This document shows, in pieces, positions 9,300 to 18,568 of a DNA stretch of 64,000 nt (position 1 is its first letter; each line of letters opens with the position of its first letter). The notes under the pieces are model-generated. The model saw only the letters and a list, made by a program, of their open reading frames with translations, was not told the DNA's origin and did no database searches. The stretch is from Corynebacterium kalidii (GTDB lineage Bacteria; Actinomycetota; Actinomycetes; Mycobacteriales; Mycobacteriaceae): assembly GCF_022869005.1 (NCBI RefSeq), contig NZ_JALIEA010000008.1:62001-126000 (forward strand), written 5' to 3'. Made by a program: the position numbers and the translations under genes.

Positions 9300-9413
9300 G
9301 AGCTCTGAGACTTCCAGCTGCGGGCGAGCTGGTCGTCAGCCCCGGGTATGACTCCGGCTGGCCAAGGGTATGATTCCGCGGTGCCCCCGCGCTGGGCCGG
9401 TACCCTGAGGAAC

Positions 9414-10175
9414 ATGACTGACAAGCGGGAGGCCCCCAGCAGCAACTGGTTCACCGGCGGTGCGGAGTACGCGACGTTCCGGCCGTCCTACCCCACGCAG
9501 GTGTCCGGGTTCCTCGCGGAGCACACGCCGGCGGCGGGGGTGGCGGTGGACGTCGGCTGCGGGACGGGGCAGCTGTCGGTGCAGCTCGCGGACTACTTCG
9601 ATCGGGTCCTCGCCTTCGACCCGAGCGGGTCGCAGATCGCCGCGGCGACGGAGCACCCGAACATCACCTACGAGGTGGCCTCCGCCGAGGCGTTGCCGGT
9701 GCCAGACGGCTCGGTCGACCTTGTCACGGCAGCGCAGGCGGCCCACTGGTTCTCGTTGTCGGACTTCTACGCGGAGTGCCGGCGCATCGGGCGCCCGGGG
9801 GCCTTGCTCGCGCTGGTCAGCTACGGGATCCTGAGGATCTCGGACCAGGACGTTCAGGAGCGCTTCGGCCGCTTCTACTACGACGAGATCGGGCCGTACT
9901 GGGACCCGGAGCGCCGGTACGTCGACGAGGGGTACCGGACGATGCCGTTCCCCTTCGATGAGCTGGACGTCCCTGAGCTCAGTATCGACGCTGACCTGGA
10001 CCGGGAGGCGTTCCTGGGTTACATCGGGACGTGGTCGGCGGTGCGGAAGGCAGAACAGCAGGGCAGGTCCGACCTGTTCCTGAACTTCTCCTCGGACATC
10101 GTGGACATCTGGGGGGACAACGGCCGGCCGCGTCAGGTGTCGTGGCCGGTTGCGGTGCGCGCCGGGCGTCTGTGA
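9414..10175 (+). CDS. Class I SAM-dependent methyltransferase
   Basis: A 253-residue protein with the SAM-binding motif I VDVGCGTGQLSVQL near residue 43, an acidic residue at the end of strand 2 (LAFDPSGSQI), and the Methyltransf_11 layout. The substrate is unknown. ATG 9414 is chosen because TACCCT (9401-9406) lies exactly seven bases upstream, giving a leaderless start; an in-frame GTG or ATG further upstream would overlap this promoter. It is monocistronic as far as can be seen. Confidence 0.82.
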   Translation: MTDKREAPSSNWFTGGAEYATFRPSYPTQVSGFLAEHTPAAGVAVDVGCGTGQLSVQLADYFDRVLAFDPSGSQIAAATEHPNITYEVASAEALPVPDGSVDLVTAAQAAHWFSLSDFYAECRRIGRPGALLALVSYGILRISDQDVQERFGRFYYDEIGPYWDPERRYVDEGYRTMPFPFDELDVPELSIDADLDREAFLGYIGTWSAVRKAEQQGRSDLFLNFSSDIVDIWGDNGRPRQVSWPVAVRAGRL

Positions 10176-10199
10176 GGTGAGTGCTGCGTCACAAAGTTG

Positions 10200-10227
10200 T
10201 TGACGTGTCAACTACTTCCTCTAGGGT
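10200..10227 (+). promoter_or_regulatory. Promoter with overlapping palindromic operator for the DoxX gene
   Basis: TTGACG (10200-10205) and TAGGGT (10222-10227) are 16 bases apart and form a good sigma-70-type promoter. The -35 box lies inside the palindrome GTTGAC-GT-GTCAAC (10199-10212). Such a short, tightly spaced palindrome over the -35 box fits a MarR-type repressor site, though no MarR gene is in this window. Confidence 0.55.
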
Positions 10228-10273
10228 GGGCAGGGTAACTACTCTCCGTACGAAAGGCCGTGAGGTCCCCGCT

Positions 10274-10690
10274 ATGTCCGCGACCGTCAGTAACGTCGTC
10301 ATCCTCCTCGCCCGCGTCGCGATCGGCGTGACCCTCTTCGCCCACGGGTGGCAGAAGTTCTTCACCAACGGTATCGACGCCACCGCCCAAGGGTTCGAGT
10401 CCATGGGTATTCCCGCCGCCACGGCGTCCGCGGTCTTCGCCGCGGTCGTCGAACTGGTCGGTGGCGCGCTGCTGATCATCGGTCTGCTGACGCCGCTGGT
10501 CGCGGTGCTGGTGGTCGTAGACATGGCCGGTGCGTTCTGGTTCGCGCACCGGGCGGCCGGCACGATCTTCGTCGGCGAGGGCGGCTATGAGCTGGTCCTC
10601 GTCCTGGCGGCCGGTGCCGCCCTCGTCGGCGCCGTCGCCGGAGGACGGTTCGGTGTGGACGGGCTGCTGCGGGGCCGCACCAGGCGGTGA
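10274..10690 (+). CDS. DoxX family membrane protein
   Basis: A 138-residue protein with four membrane helices. The opening VVILLARVAIGVTLFAHGWQKF and the GIPAA...ELVGGALLIIGLLTPL region are typical of DoxX/SURF4-like proteins, some of which take part in redox or thiosulfate metabolism. ATG 10274 is placed after GTGAGG and AAAGG; earlier in-frame starts lie upstream of the promoter. It appears to be transcribed alone from the palindrome-bearing promoter. Confidence 0.8.
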   Translation: MSATVSNVVILLARVAIGVTLFAHGWQKFFTNGIDATAQGFESMGIPAATASAVFAAVVELVGGALLIIGLLTPLVAVLVVVDMAGAFWFAHRAAGTIFVGEGGYELVLVLAAGAALVGAVAGGRFGVDGLLRGRTRR

Positions 10691-10720
10691 TCCGGGCGGT
10701 GCGCCGGGTGGCCGACGTAA

Positions 10721-10738
10721 CACTATGAAAAAATAGTG
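10721..10738. promoter_or_regulatory. Inverted repeat upstream of aldehyde dehydrogenase
   Basis: CACTAT (10721-10726) and ATAGTG (10733-10738) flank an A-rich centre in otherwise G+C-rich DNA. The site is about 100 bp before the ald start and downstream of doxX, and no T-run follows. It is a candidate operator; the bound protein is unknown. Confidence 0.4.
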
Positions 10739-10838
10739 GTCGTCATCACCGTGGAAAAGGGTTACGTTGGGCGGTGGCGCGACACAGCACCGCCCGCCCC
10801 ACCGTCATCGACGTAACCTGCATGGGAGGCACCACACC

Positions 10839-12380
10839 ATGACCACCACAGCAACCGCCAGCAACGCCTACGCCGCTCCGGGGACCGAGGGGTCCCTCGT
10901 GTCCTTCAAGCCCCGCTACGAGAACTTCATCGGCGGGCAGTGGGTCCCCCCGGTGGGTGGCCAGTACCTCGAGAACATCAGTCCGGTCGACGGCAAGGTG
11001 TTCACCGAGGTCGCCCGGTCCCAGGCCGAGGACATCGACAAGGCGGTGGACGCCGCGCACGCCGCCGCGCCGGCCTGGGGGAGGACCAGTGTCCAGGAGC
11101 GCTCCCGGGTGCTGCTGAAGATCGCCGACGTCCTCGAGGAGAACCTCGAGATGCTCGCCGTCGCGGAGACCTGGGACAACGGCAAGTCCGTGCGCGAGAC
11201 CCTCGCCGCGGACCTGCCGCTGGCCGTGGACCACTTCCGCTACTACGCCGGGGCGCTGCGGGCACAGGAGGGCACGCTCTCGCAGATCGACGAGAACACG
11301 GTCGCCTACCACTTCCACGAGCCTCTCGGCGTGGTCGGCCAGATCATCCCCTGGAACTTCCCGATCCTCATGGCCGCGTGGAAGATCTGTCCCGCACTCG
11401 CAGCCGGCAACGCGATCGTGCTCAAGCCGGCCGAGCAGACGCCCGCGTCGATCCTGCTGGTCGCCGAGCTCATCGCGGACCTGCTGCCGGACGGTGTGCT
11501 CAACATCGTCAACGGTCTCGGTGAGGAGGCCGGTGCCGCGCTGACGGCCAACGACCGGATCGCCAAGATCGCCTTCACCGGGTCCACCGAGGTCGGCAAG
11601 ATCATCAACAAGTCGGTGGCGGACAAGCTGATCCCGGTCACCCTGGAGCTCGGCGGCAAGTCCCCCAACGTCTTCTTCGGCGACATCATGGACGCCGACG
11701 ACTCCTTCCGGGAGAAGACGCTGGAGGGCCTGGCCATGTTCGCGCTGAACCAGGGAGAGGTGTGCACCTGCCCCTCGCGGGCGCTGATCCAGGAGGACAT
11801 CGCCGACGAGTTCCTCGACCTCGCCGTGGAGCGGGTGCGGTCCATCAAGGCCGGCAACCCGCTGGACCCGGCAACGATGATCGGCGCCCAGGCGTCCCTG
11901 GAGCAGATGGACAAGATCACCGGCTACCTGAAGTCGGGCCCTGAGGAGGGCGCCGAGGTGCTGATCGGTGGCGGGGTGCGCACGGTCGAGGGCCTGGAGA
12001 ACGGGCTCTACGTGGAGCCCACGATCCTCCGGGGCAACAACGCCATGCGCTGCTTCCAGGAGGAGATCTTCGGGCCGGTGCTGGCGGTGACCACGTTCAA
12101 GGACTTCGACGAGGCGATCCGGATCGCCAACGACACCGACTACGGCCTCGGCGCCGGCGTCTGGGCCCGCGACGGGCGCACCGCCTACCGTGCGGGGCGG
12201 GCCATCGAGTCCGGCCGGGTGTGGGTGAACAACTACCACTCCTACCCGGCGCACGCGGCGTTCGGCGGCTACAAGAAGTCCGGTATCGGACGGGAGACCC
12301 ACCTGATGATGCTGGACCACTACCAGCAGACGAAGAACCTGCTGTGGTCCTACGACGAGAGCCCGACCGGACTGTTCTGA
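10839..12380 (+). CDS. ald: NAD-dependent (acet)aldehyde dehydrogenase, ExaC/AldB type
   Basis: A 513-residue ALDH that oxidises aldehydes, most likely acetaldehyde, to the acid with NAD. It shows the Rossmann region with IIPWNFPI and FTGSTEVG, the general base in LELGGKSP, and the catalytic Cys309 in [11 protein letters not shown], a form typical of the ExaC/Ald group used in ethanol oxidation. ATG 10839 follows GGGAGG. No alcohol dehydrogenase is adjacent; the DJ-1 family gene follows after 66 bp. Confidence 0.9.
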   Translation: MTTTATASNAYAAPGTEGSLVSFKPRYENFIGGQWVPPVGGQYLENISPVDGKVFTEVARSQAEDIDKAVDAAHAAAPAWGRTSVQERSRVLLKIADVLEENLEMLAVAETWDNGKSVRETLAADLPLAVDHFRYYAGALRAQEGTLSQIDENTVAYHFHEPLGVVGQIIPWNFPILMAAWKICPALAAGNAIVLKPAEQTPASILLVAELIADLLPDGVLNIVNGLGEEAGAALTANDRIAKIAFTGSTEVGKIINKSVADKLIPVTLELGGKSPNVFFGDIMDADDSFREKTLEGLAMFALNQGEVCTCPSRALIQEDIADEFLDLAVERVRSIKAGNPLDPATMIGAQASLEQMDKITGYLKSGPEEGAEVLIGGGVRTVEGLENGLYVEPTILRGNNAMRCFQEEIFGPVLAVTTFKDFDEAIRIANDTDYGLGAGVWARDGRTAYRAGRAIESGRVWVNNYHSYPAHAAFGGYKKSGIGRETHLMMLDHYQQTKNLLWSYDESPTGLF

Positions 12381-12446
12381 CGCCGGCCGGACATCGCGCG
12401 TACCGTCGTGGGTGGATGAGCAACCGACCCACAGGAGGTACCGACA

Positions 12447-13001
12447 ATGTCCGACCAGAAGGTGCTCACGGGCCGCACCGTCGTCGTCCTGGCGACGGAC
12501 GGCTTCGAGGACTCCGAACTGACCTCTCCGCGCGACGCGGTCTCCGACGCCGGCGCCGCGGTCGTCGTCGCCACCCCGGGCGGGTCGGCGATCACCGGCA
12601 AGAACGGTACCGAGGTGCCTGCGGACGCTGGGACGGCGGACGTCGACGCGTCCACCGTCGACGCCGTCCTGCTGCCTGGTGGGACGTCCAACGCGGATGC
12701 GCTCCGGCTCGACGCCGCCGCGGTGTCGCTGGTGCGTGACGTGGTCACCGCCGGCAAGCCTGTCGGCGTGATCTGCCACGGGGCCTGGATCCTCACCGAC
12801 GCCGACGTGCTCCGGGGCAGGACGCTGACCTCGTTCCCGAGCCTGCGGACCGACCTGGTCAACGCGGGTGCGACCTGGGTCGACGAGGAGGCGCCCACCT
12901 GCGAGGGACCTGCCGGCGCCGGGACCATCGTCTCCTCCCGCACCCCGGACGACCTGCCGGCGTTCAACGCCGCGGTCGTCGCCGCCTTCGCCGCGTCCTG
13001 A
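12447..13001 (+). CDS. DJ-1/PfpI family protein (type 1 glutamine amidotransferase-like)
   Basis: A 184-residue protein with the nucleophile elbow cysteine in GVICHGAW and the partner acid in DGFEDSEL, as in PfpI/YhbO proteins that act as stress hydrolases or glyoxalase/deglycase-like enzymes. The start has a full AGGAGG site seven bases upstream. It lies behind the aldehyde dehydrogenase and may help with reactive carbonyls, which is an inference from position. Confidence 0.85.
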   Translation: MSDQKVLTGRTVVVLATDGFEDSELTSPRDAVSDAGAAVVVATPGGSAITGKNGTEVPADAGTADVDASTVDAVLLPGGTSNADALRLDAAAVSLVRDVVTAGKPVGVICHGAWILTDADVLRGRTLTSFPSLRTDLVNAGATWVDEEAPTCEGPAGAGTIVSSRTPDDLPAFNAAVVAAFAAS

Positions 13002-13052
13002 GGCCCGGTCGGCGGCGGTGGGGTGGGGCATCGTGCGCCGACGGTCCGGCAT

Positions 13053-13123
13053 TCGCACCCGATAAGTTACTGATGTCCGCAAAGGTGCAGGTCGGATTTA
13101 TTTAAGGCGCTGATGGGGTGCGA
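13053..13123. repeat. 71-bp element with TCGCACCC ends, family 2, copy A
   Basis: The element starts TCGCACCC (13053-13060) and ends GGGTGCGA (13116-13123). Copy B (52847-52917) has exactly the same length and shares blocks such as ATAAGTT, AAAG, CAG and TGAT at the same positions. It lies between the convergent ends of the DJ-1 and aldo/keto reductase genes. No protein is encoded. Confidence 0.75.
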
Positions 13124-13179
13124 TGGATGCCGGCCGCCGGATGGCCAGGCCTGCCGGATATCCACGCCGCCGGCCCCAC

Positions 13180-14226
13180 CTACTCCGTCGACTCCGTGGC
13201 GCCGGCCCACTGGTTGATGCCACGGTCCACCGCCCACCGGTCGATCTCGGCCAGCTCCCCGTCGGTGAACTCCAGGTTGTCCAGGGCGTCGAGGGAGTCG
13301 TCCAGCTGCTCCACCGAGGACGCGCCGATCAGCGCGCTGGTGACCTCCGGGCGGCGCAGCACCCAGGCGATCGCCATCTGGGCGAGCGACTGTCCACGTC
13401 GCTCGGCGATGCCGTTCAGCGCCCGGATCGCCTCCAGGGTCTCCTCGGTGAGGAAGGACCCCGACATCTTCCGCTCGCCGAGACGCGAGCCCGCCGGGAC
13501 CCCGTCGAGGTACTTCCCGGTCAACAGTCCCTGCGCCAGGGCGGAGAACGCGATCACGCCGAGGCCCTCGTCGGCGCAGGTGGACAGCAGCTCGTCCTCG
13601 ACCCACCGGTTGAACATGGAGTAGGACGGCTGGTGGATCGTCAGCGGGGTGCCCAGCTCCCGGGCCACCTCGGCGGCCCGCCGGGTGAGGGCGGGGGAGT
13701 AGGAGCTGATCCCCACGTACAGCGCCTTGCCGGACCGCACCAGGTGGTCCAGGGCGCCGACCGTCTCCTCGACCGGGGTCTCGGGGTCGGGGCGGTGGTG
13801 GTAGAAGATGTCGACGTAGTCCAGGCCCATCCGGCGCAGGGAGGCGTCGCAGCTGGCCACGAGGTACTTCCGGGACCCGCCGAAGCCGTAGGGACCGTCC
13901 TGCATGTACCACCCGGCCTTGGAGCTGACCACCAGCTCGTCGCGGTACGGGCGGAAGTCGGCGGCGAGGATCCGGCCGAAGTTCTCCTCGGCGGCGCCGG
14001 CCGGCGGGCCGTAGTTGTTCGCGAGGTCGATGTGGGTCACGCCCCGGTCGAAGGCCCGTCGGAGGATGGCCCGTTGGGTGTCGAGGGGCCGGTCGGCACC
14101 GAAGTTGTGCCAGAGGCCCAGGGTGACCGCCGGGAGTTTCAACCCGGAGCGGCCACTGCGGTTGTACGGCATGGTGGCGTAGCGGTCGTTGGCGGCGCGG
14201 TGGATGTCGGGGATCGAGGTACTCAT
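13180..14226 (-). CDS. Aldo/keto reductase, L-glyceraldehyde 3-phosphate reductase (YghZ) type
   Basis: A 348-residue NADPH-dependent (beta/alpha)8 reductase. The catalytic Asp and Tyr lie in ITHIDLANNYGPP, the Lys in LVVSSKAGW and the His in FYHHRPDP. The motif GPPAGAAEENFGRIL is characteristic of the YghZ/GPR subgroup, which reduces L-glyceraldehyde 3-phosphate and methylglyoxal. ATG 14226 lies eight bases after TACCCT, a likely leaderless start. It is divergent from the CNNM pair. Confidence 0.87.
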   Translation of the reverse strand: MSTSIPDIHRAANDRYATMPYNRSGRSGLKLPAVTLGLWHNFGADRPLDTQRAILRRAFDRGVTHIDLANNYGPPAGAAEENFGRILAADFRPYRDELVVSSKAGWYMQDGPYGFGGSRKYLVASCDASLRRMGLDYVDIFYHHRPDPETPVEETVGALDHLVRSGKALYVGISSYSPALTRRAAEVARELGTPLTIHQPSYSMFNRWVEDELLSTCADEGLGVIAFSALAQGLLTGKYLDGVPAGSRLGERKMSGSFLTEETLEAIRALNGIAERRGQSLAQMAIAWVLRRPEVTSALIGASSVEQLDDSLDALDNLEFTDGELAEIDRWAVDRGINQWAGATESTE

Positions 14227-14302
14227 GCACGCCGAGGGTACGCGCGATCGTGTATCCTGCGTAGCACCTGTATTCATGACCCGAAGGAGTTGAGCGTCCA
14301 CC

Positions 14303-14392
14303 ATGGACGATGGTCCGTATCCGAGTATGAAGGGCGGCTGCGGCCGCCCGCCCCGCGCAACGTCTGCACCGGCCACAGGGGGTGACCGGTGA
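14303..14392 (+). CDS. Possible 29-codon leader peptide of the CNNM operon
   Basis: The frame starts ATG at 14303, encodes MDDGPYPSMKGGCGRPPR and ends TGA at 14390-14392, overlapping the GTG start of the CNNM gene as GTGA. A GAAGGAG site lies upstream but 13 bases away, which is long. Inside the frame GGGCGGC (14332-14338) can pair with GCCGCCC (14343-14349), a strong hairpin just before the next gene. The overlap and hairpin suggest a regulatory leader. Translation is not proven. Confidence 0.35.
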   Translation: MDDGPYPSMKGGCGRPPRATSAPATGGDR

Positions 14393-15768
14393 GCCCGTTG
14401 CTGATGCTGCTGCTCGGCATCGTCCTCATCCTGTCGCTCATCGTCGCCAACGGCTACTTCGTCGCGCAGGAGTTCGCCTACATGTCCGTCGACCGGGCGC
14501 GCCTGCGTGCGCTGTCGGCGGCCGGTGACGCGTCCGCCACCCGCGCGCTCTCCGTGACGCGGCGGACGAGCTTCATGCTCTCCGGCGCACAGCTGGGCAT
14601 CACCGTGACCGGCCTGCTCATCGGTGAGTTCGCCGAGCCGATGATCGGTGGTTCGGTGGGGGAGCTGATCGGTGGTGCGGGGACCGCCGCCGTGGCCGCC
14701 GCGGTGACGCTGGTGGTCGCCACCGTCGTGCAGATGGTCTTCGCCGAGCTGTACCCGAAGAACCTCGCCATCGCGGCACCGGAGCCCCTGGCCCGCGCCC
14801 TCGCCCGGTCGACCCAGGTCTACCTGTTCCTTTTCGGCTGGCTCGTCGCCTTCTTCGACTGGTCGTCGAACGCCCTGCTGCGGCTGGTGGGCGTGACCCC
14901 GGTCGAGGACGTGGACTCCACCGCCGACCGGAAGGATCTGGGACGCATCGTCGCCGACTCCCGCGCCTCCGGCGTGCTGCCCCGTGACCTGTCGATGCTC
15001 ATCGACCGCATCCTGGACTTCCCGGACCGCACGGTGGAGCACGCCATGGTCCCGCGGGCGCGGCTGGGTGAGATGGGCCCCTCCACCACCGTGGCCGAGG
15101 CCCGCGTCCGGATGGCCGGCGGGCACACCCGTTACCCCGTGCTCGGGTCGGTGGAGGATCCGGAGACGCACGAGGAGGAGGAGAAGCTCTACGGTGTCCT
15201 GCACCTCGACGACGTCCTCGACCCGGACCTCGACCCGTCGACGACGGTGGACCTGCTGGTCCGTCAGCCCGTCGTGGTGCCCGAGGTGATGGTGCTGCCC
15301 GACGCCCTCGCGGCACTGGAGGAGTCGGACAACCGCCTGGCCTGCGTCGTCGACGAGTACGGCGGGGTGTCCGGGGTGCTCACGGCGGAGGACCTGGCCG
15401 AGGAGCTCGTCGGTGAACTCACCGACGAACACGACGGCCCCGAGCACCACATCAGCCGGGAGGACGGTTCCCCCGGCGACGTCCCCACCTGGCGGATCGC
15501 CGGGGACGAACACCTCGACGAGGTCTCCCGCGTCCTGGACGTCCGGCTCCCGGACGGCGAGTTCGAGACCCTCGCCGGCCTGGTCATCGAGGAACTCGGC
15601 TCCCTGCCCGAGGTCGGGGAGGTCATCGAGGTCGAGCTGCCCCGGGACCCCCGCGAGGTGGTCGACGACCGGCCGCAGGACCGGGTGCTCGTCGCCGAGG
15701 TGACCGAGGTCGGCAACCACGTACCCACCGAACTGCTCGTCCGTCTGGAGGTGACCGGGGATGAATGA
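14389..15768 (+). CDS. CNNM/CorC-type ion transport protein (hemolysin C family), full length
   Basis: A 459-residue protein. The first 190 residues form the DUF21/CNNM membrane domain with about four helices (SGAQLGITVTGLLIGEFAEP). A CBS pair follows (residues 210-345), with HAMVPRARL at its start, and a CorC_HlyC domain closes the protein (residues 365-455). Relatives export or regulate Mg2+ or Co2+. GTG 14389 is preceded by AGGGGG and overlaps the leader frame. It overlaps the next paralogue by 8 bp, so the two are coupled and probably act together. Confidence 0.88.
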   Translation: MSPLLMLLLGIVLILSLIVANGYFVAQEFAYMSVDRARLRALSAAGDASATRALSVTRRTSFMLSGAQLGITVTGLLIGEFAEPMIGGSVGELIGGAGTAAVAAAVTLVVATVVQMVFAELYPKNLAIAAPEPLARALARSTQVYLFLFGWLVAFFDWSSNALLRLVGVTPVEDVDSTADRKDLGRIVADSRASGVLPRDLSMLIDRILDFPDRTVEHAMVPRARLGEMGPSTTVAEARVRMAGGHTRYPVLGSVEDPETHEEEEKLYGVLHLDDVLDPDLDPSTTVDLLVRQPVVVPEVMVLPDALAALEESDNRLACVVDEYGGVSGVLTAEDLAEELVGELTDEHDGPEHHISREDGSPGDVPTWRIAGDEHLDEVSRVLDVRLPDGEFETLAGLVIEELGSLPEVGEVIEVELPRDPREVVDDRPQDRVLVAEVTEVGNHVPTELLVRLEVTGDE

Positions 15769-16786
15769 CCTGACCGTGGTCCTGGTGACCCTGCTGCTGC
15801 TGGTGGGGAGCGCGTTCTTCGTGATGGTCGAGTTCGCGCTCCTCGGCGTGCGACGCCACCGGCTCGAGGAGATCGCCGACAGGAGCGCCTCGGCGCGGGC
15901 CGCCCTGCGCGGCGTGAACGAACTGACCGTGATGCTCGCGGCCGCCCAGCTGGGTATCACCGCCTGCACCTTCGCCCTCGGCGCGGTCACGAAGCCGGCG
16001 GTGTCGTCGTGGCTGAACCCGCTGTTCTCCGCGTGGGGGATCCCGGACGGGGCCGCCTACACGGTGTCCTTCCTGGTGGCGCTGCTCATCGTGACGTTCC
16101 TGCACCTGGTGGTCGGTGAGATGGCCCCGAAGTCGTGGGCGATCGCCTTCCCGGAGCGGGCGGCCCGTCTGGTGTCGCTGCCGGCGCGGACGCTGGCCTG
16201 GTTCCTGCGGCCCCTGCTGCTGTGGATGAACCGGGTGGCGAACCGTCTGGTGCGGCTCTCCGGCGTGGAGCCGGTCGACCGGGCCGCCGCCGCGGGCCAC
16301 GACGCCGCCACCCTGCGCCACCTCGTCGCCCACTCCGCGGAGGAGGGGGCGCTGGAGGCGGAGTTCCAGTCGCAGATCGCCGGAGCCCTGGACCTGCAGC
16401 AACGCACGCTCGGCGAGCTGCCGGGCACGACGGTGCCGCACCTGCCGGCGTCGGCGACGGTCGCCGAGGTGCAGGATGCCGCCCGTAGGACGGCGCAGAT
16501 GCGCGTCCTGCTGGAGGGCCCGGAGGGCGGTGCGGTGATGCGGGTCGTGCACGTGCGCGACACCCTTCCGCACGGTAGGACGGAGACCGCCGCACCGTTG
16601 GCCCGGGAGCTGCTCGTGCTGCCGGCGTCGATGCCGGTCTACGAGGCGTTCCGGCGGATGCGTGAGGAGAGCGAGCAGCTTGTCGGTGTCGACGACGCCG
16701 GACTCCTCCCGCGGGTCGTCACCCTCCCCGAGATCCTCGCGTTCGTGCTGCCACGGGACACCGGCGCGGAACAGGGCGCAGAGTAG
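15761..16786 (+). CDS. CNNM/CorC-type protein, short paralogue
   Basis: A 341-residue paralogue of the preceding gene. The CNNM membrane domain is kept (AAAQLGITACTFALGAVTKP, LHLVVGEMAPKSWAI), followed by a degenerate CBS region. The C-terminal CorC_HlyC domain is absent. Translation starts inside the end of the first gene (8-bp overlap). Pairs of a long and a short CNNM protein are common in actinobacteria, and the likely role is a heteromeric metal transporter or regulator. Confidence 0.85.
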   Translation: MNDLTVVLVTLLLLVGSAFFVMVEFALLGVRRHRLEEIADRSASARAALRGVNELTVMLAAAQLGITACTFALGAVTKPAVSSWLNPLFSAWGIPDGAAYTVSFLVALLIVTFLHLVVGEMAPKSWAIAFPERAARLVSLPARTLAWFLRPLLLWMNRVANRLVRLSGVEPVDRAAAAGHDAATLRHLVAHSAEEGALEAEFQSQIAGALDLQQRTLGELPGTTVPHLPASATVAEVQDAARRTAQMRVLLEGPEGGAVMRVVHVRDTLPHGRTETAAPLARELLVLPASMPVYEAFRRMREESEQLVGVDDAGLLPRVVTLPEILAFVLPRDTGAEQGAE

Positions 16787-16805
16787 GGGCCGGTCCAGGG
16801 GCCGG

Positions 16806-17684
16806 TCAGCGACCGGTGACCCCGTCCGCCCCGTCCTCCCCGGGGACCAGGTGCTCCGGGATGCGCATCCCGAGGATGTCGTCGCGGGACAGCACCCCGT
16901 CGGCCAGGACCTCCCCGCACACGTACCGGGCGCGGTCCTCGGGCAACGGGATCCGTCGGGCGTGGCTGAGGACGGAGTTCAACCGGCCGTCCCCGGCCGC
17001 GGCGTTCTCCGGGCCGCCCCAGGCCCGCCAGGCCACGGCGGTCACCAGTGAGGCCAGCGTGATCCCGGTGGGTTCGTACGGCGGGGCCGACTCGGACGCC
17101 GACCGGGCCGTCGACGACCCGTCGGTGGCGAAGGCACGGCTGGCCTCGCGCCCCTTGCGGGGACGAACATGCAGGTCCTGCTGGCCGATCCCGACGACGG
17201 TCCCGTCGGGGTTGCGGATCACCGAGGTGTAGCTGACGTTGAAGTAGCCGTCCGCGGCCACACGGTCACGGATGCGCGCGACCATGGCGTCGTCGACGTC
17301 CACCACGAGCCTGGCACCGTTCTGGCCGGGGTTGAGGAACTGGAAGGAGCCGGTGCGGGTCCACGCCTGGTAGTCGGACCCGAGCCGCCGCATGACGAGG
17401 GTGCCGAACAGGATGTCGGTCATGGCGAACAGCGTGCCGCCGAACGCGGCGTTGTTCGGCGTGCGGTTCATCGGGCTGAGCCGCAGGACCACCTCGCCGT
17501 GCGACCAGTCGTCGGCGACGTCGCGGAAGCGGATGCCGGACCCGGCCAGCGGGGGCCACAACCGGGTGACCTTCTGGAGCCCCTGGGGTGTGGAGAAGAC
17601 GTAGCGCGTCACGTAGCTCTCCACGGAGCGGTAGACGCGTGTCGGCAGCGACCGGCGACGGCGGTCGGGTCGGGTGGCGGTCAC
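16806..17684 (-). CDS. DUF4442 hot-dog fold protein (thioesterase-like), copy 2
   Basis: A 292-residue protein whose central hot-dog region carries NAAFGGTLFAMTDILFGTL, the DUF4442 signature, and whose C-terminal part is conserved with the upstream gene (GIGQQDLHVRPRKGREASRA). DUF4442 proteins resemble PaaI-type acyl-CoA thioesterases but lack an assigned substrate. The start is GTG 17684, overlapping the stop of the upstream paralogue by 4 bp (GTGA), so it is translated in coupling with it. Confidence 0.75.
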   Translation of the reverse strand: MTATRPDRRRRSLPTRVYRSVESYVTRYVFSTPQGLQKVTRLWPPLAGSGIRFRDVADDWSHGEVVLRLSPMNRTPNNAAFGGTLFAMTDILFGTLVMRRLGSDYQAWTRTGSFQFLNPGQNGARLVVDVDDAMVARIRDRVAADGYFNVSYTSVIRNPDGTVVGIGQQDLHVRPRKGREASRAFATDGSSTARSASESAPPYEPTGITLASLVTAVAWRAWGGPENAAAGDGRLNSVLSHARRIPLPEDRARYVCGEVLADGVLSRDDILGMRIPEHLVPGEDGADGVTGR

Positions 17685-18568
17685 GACGTCGGCTCCCCGC
17701 CGTCCCCGCCGTTACCGCGCTCCCCGCCGTCCCCGTCGGGCAGGAACCGTTCCGGGATGTGCAGTTCCAGGATCTGTTCCCGGCTCAGCGCCCCGGTCGT
17801 CAGCGCCTCGGCCGCGACGTAGCGGGCCTGGTCCTCGGGCTGGGGGATCCGGCGGCTGTGGCTGAGGACGGAGTTCAGCTTCCCGCCACGTTCCGGGGCG
17901 TCGGCGTCGCTGCCCCAGGCCCGCCAGGCCACGGCGGTGACCAGGGAGGCCAGGGTGATGCCGCGCGGCTCCAGGGGCGGGGCGGACTCACCGACGCCAC
18001 GGGGGGTGGTGGAGCCGTCCGCCGCCGTGGCCCGGCTGGCCTCGCGGCCCTTGCGGGGCCGGACGTGCAGGTCCTGCTGGCCGATCCCGACGACGGTCCC
18101 GTCCTGGTTGCGGATCACCGAGGTGAAGGCGACGTTGTAGTAGCCGTGGGCGGTGACCTTGCCGATGATCTCGGCGATCAGGGCGTCGTCGACCTCGACC
18201 ACGAGCTTCGCGCCGTTGCGGCCGGGGTTCAGGTACTGGAAGCTACCGGTCCTGGTCCACGCCTCGTAGTCCTTGCCGAGGCGCTTCATCACCAACGTCC
18301 CGAACAGGATGTCGGTCATGGCGAACAGGGTGCCGCCGAAGGCCGCGCCGTGCATGTTGCGGTTCAACGGGCCCAGCCGCAGGACCACGTCGCCCCGGGA
18401 CCAGTCGTCGCTGATGTTCCGGACCTTCACCCCGGCGCCGGCCAACGGCGGCCACACGTCGAGGGACCGCTCGAACGCCTGCGGTCCGGAGAACACACGC
18501 TTCATGACCTGCCCCTGGGCCTTACGGACCAGCTGGCGGGCGCGGGAGGGGTTTGTTCGTGAAGTCAT
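17681..18568 (-). CDS. DUF4442 hot-dog fold protein (thioesterase-like), copy 1
   Basis: A 295-residue paralogue of the following gene, with the same core (HGAAFGGTLFAMTDILF) and the same conserved tail. ATG 18568 is used; a GTG at 18592 would add eight residues and is less likely, because it would overlap the A+T-rich promoter region. The two genes arose by tandem duplication and may form a heterodimer. It is divergent from dps, with about 110 bp between. Confidence 0.75.
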   Translation of the reverse strand: MTSRTNPSRARQLVRKAQGQVMKRVFSGPQAFERSLDVWPPLAGAGVKVRNISDDWSRGDVVLRLGPLNRNMHGAAFGGTLFAMTDILFGTLVMKRLGKDYEAWTRTGSFQYLNPGRNGAKLVVEVDDALIAEIIGKVTAHGYYNVAFTSVIRNQDGTVVGIGQQDLHVRPRKGREASRATAADGSTTPRGVGESAPPLEPRGITLASLVTAVAWRAWGSDADAPERGGKLNSVLSHSRRIPQPEDQARYVAAEALTTGALSREQILELHIPERFLPDGDGGERGNGGDGGEPTS

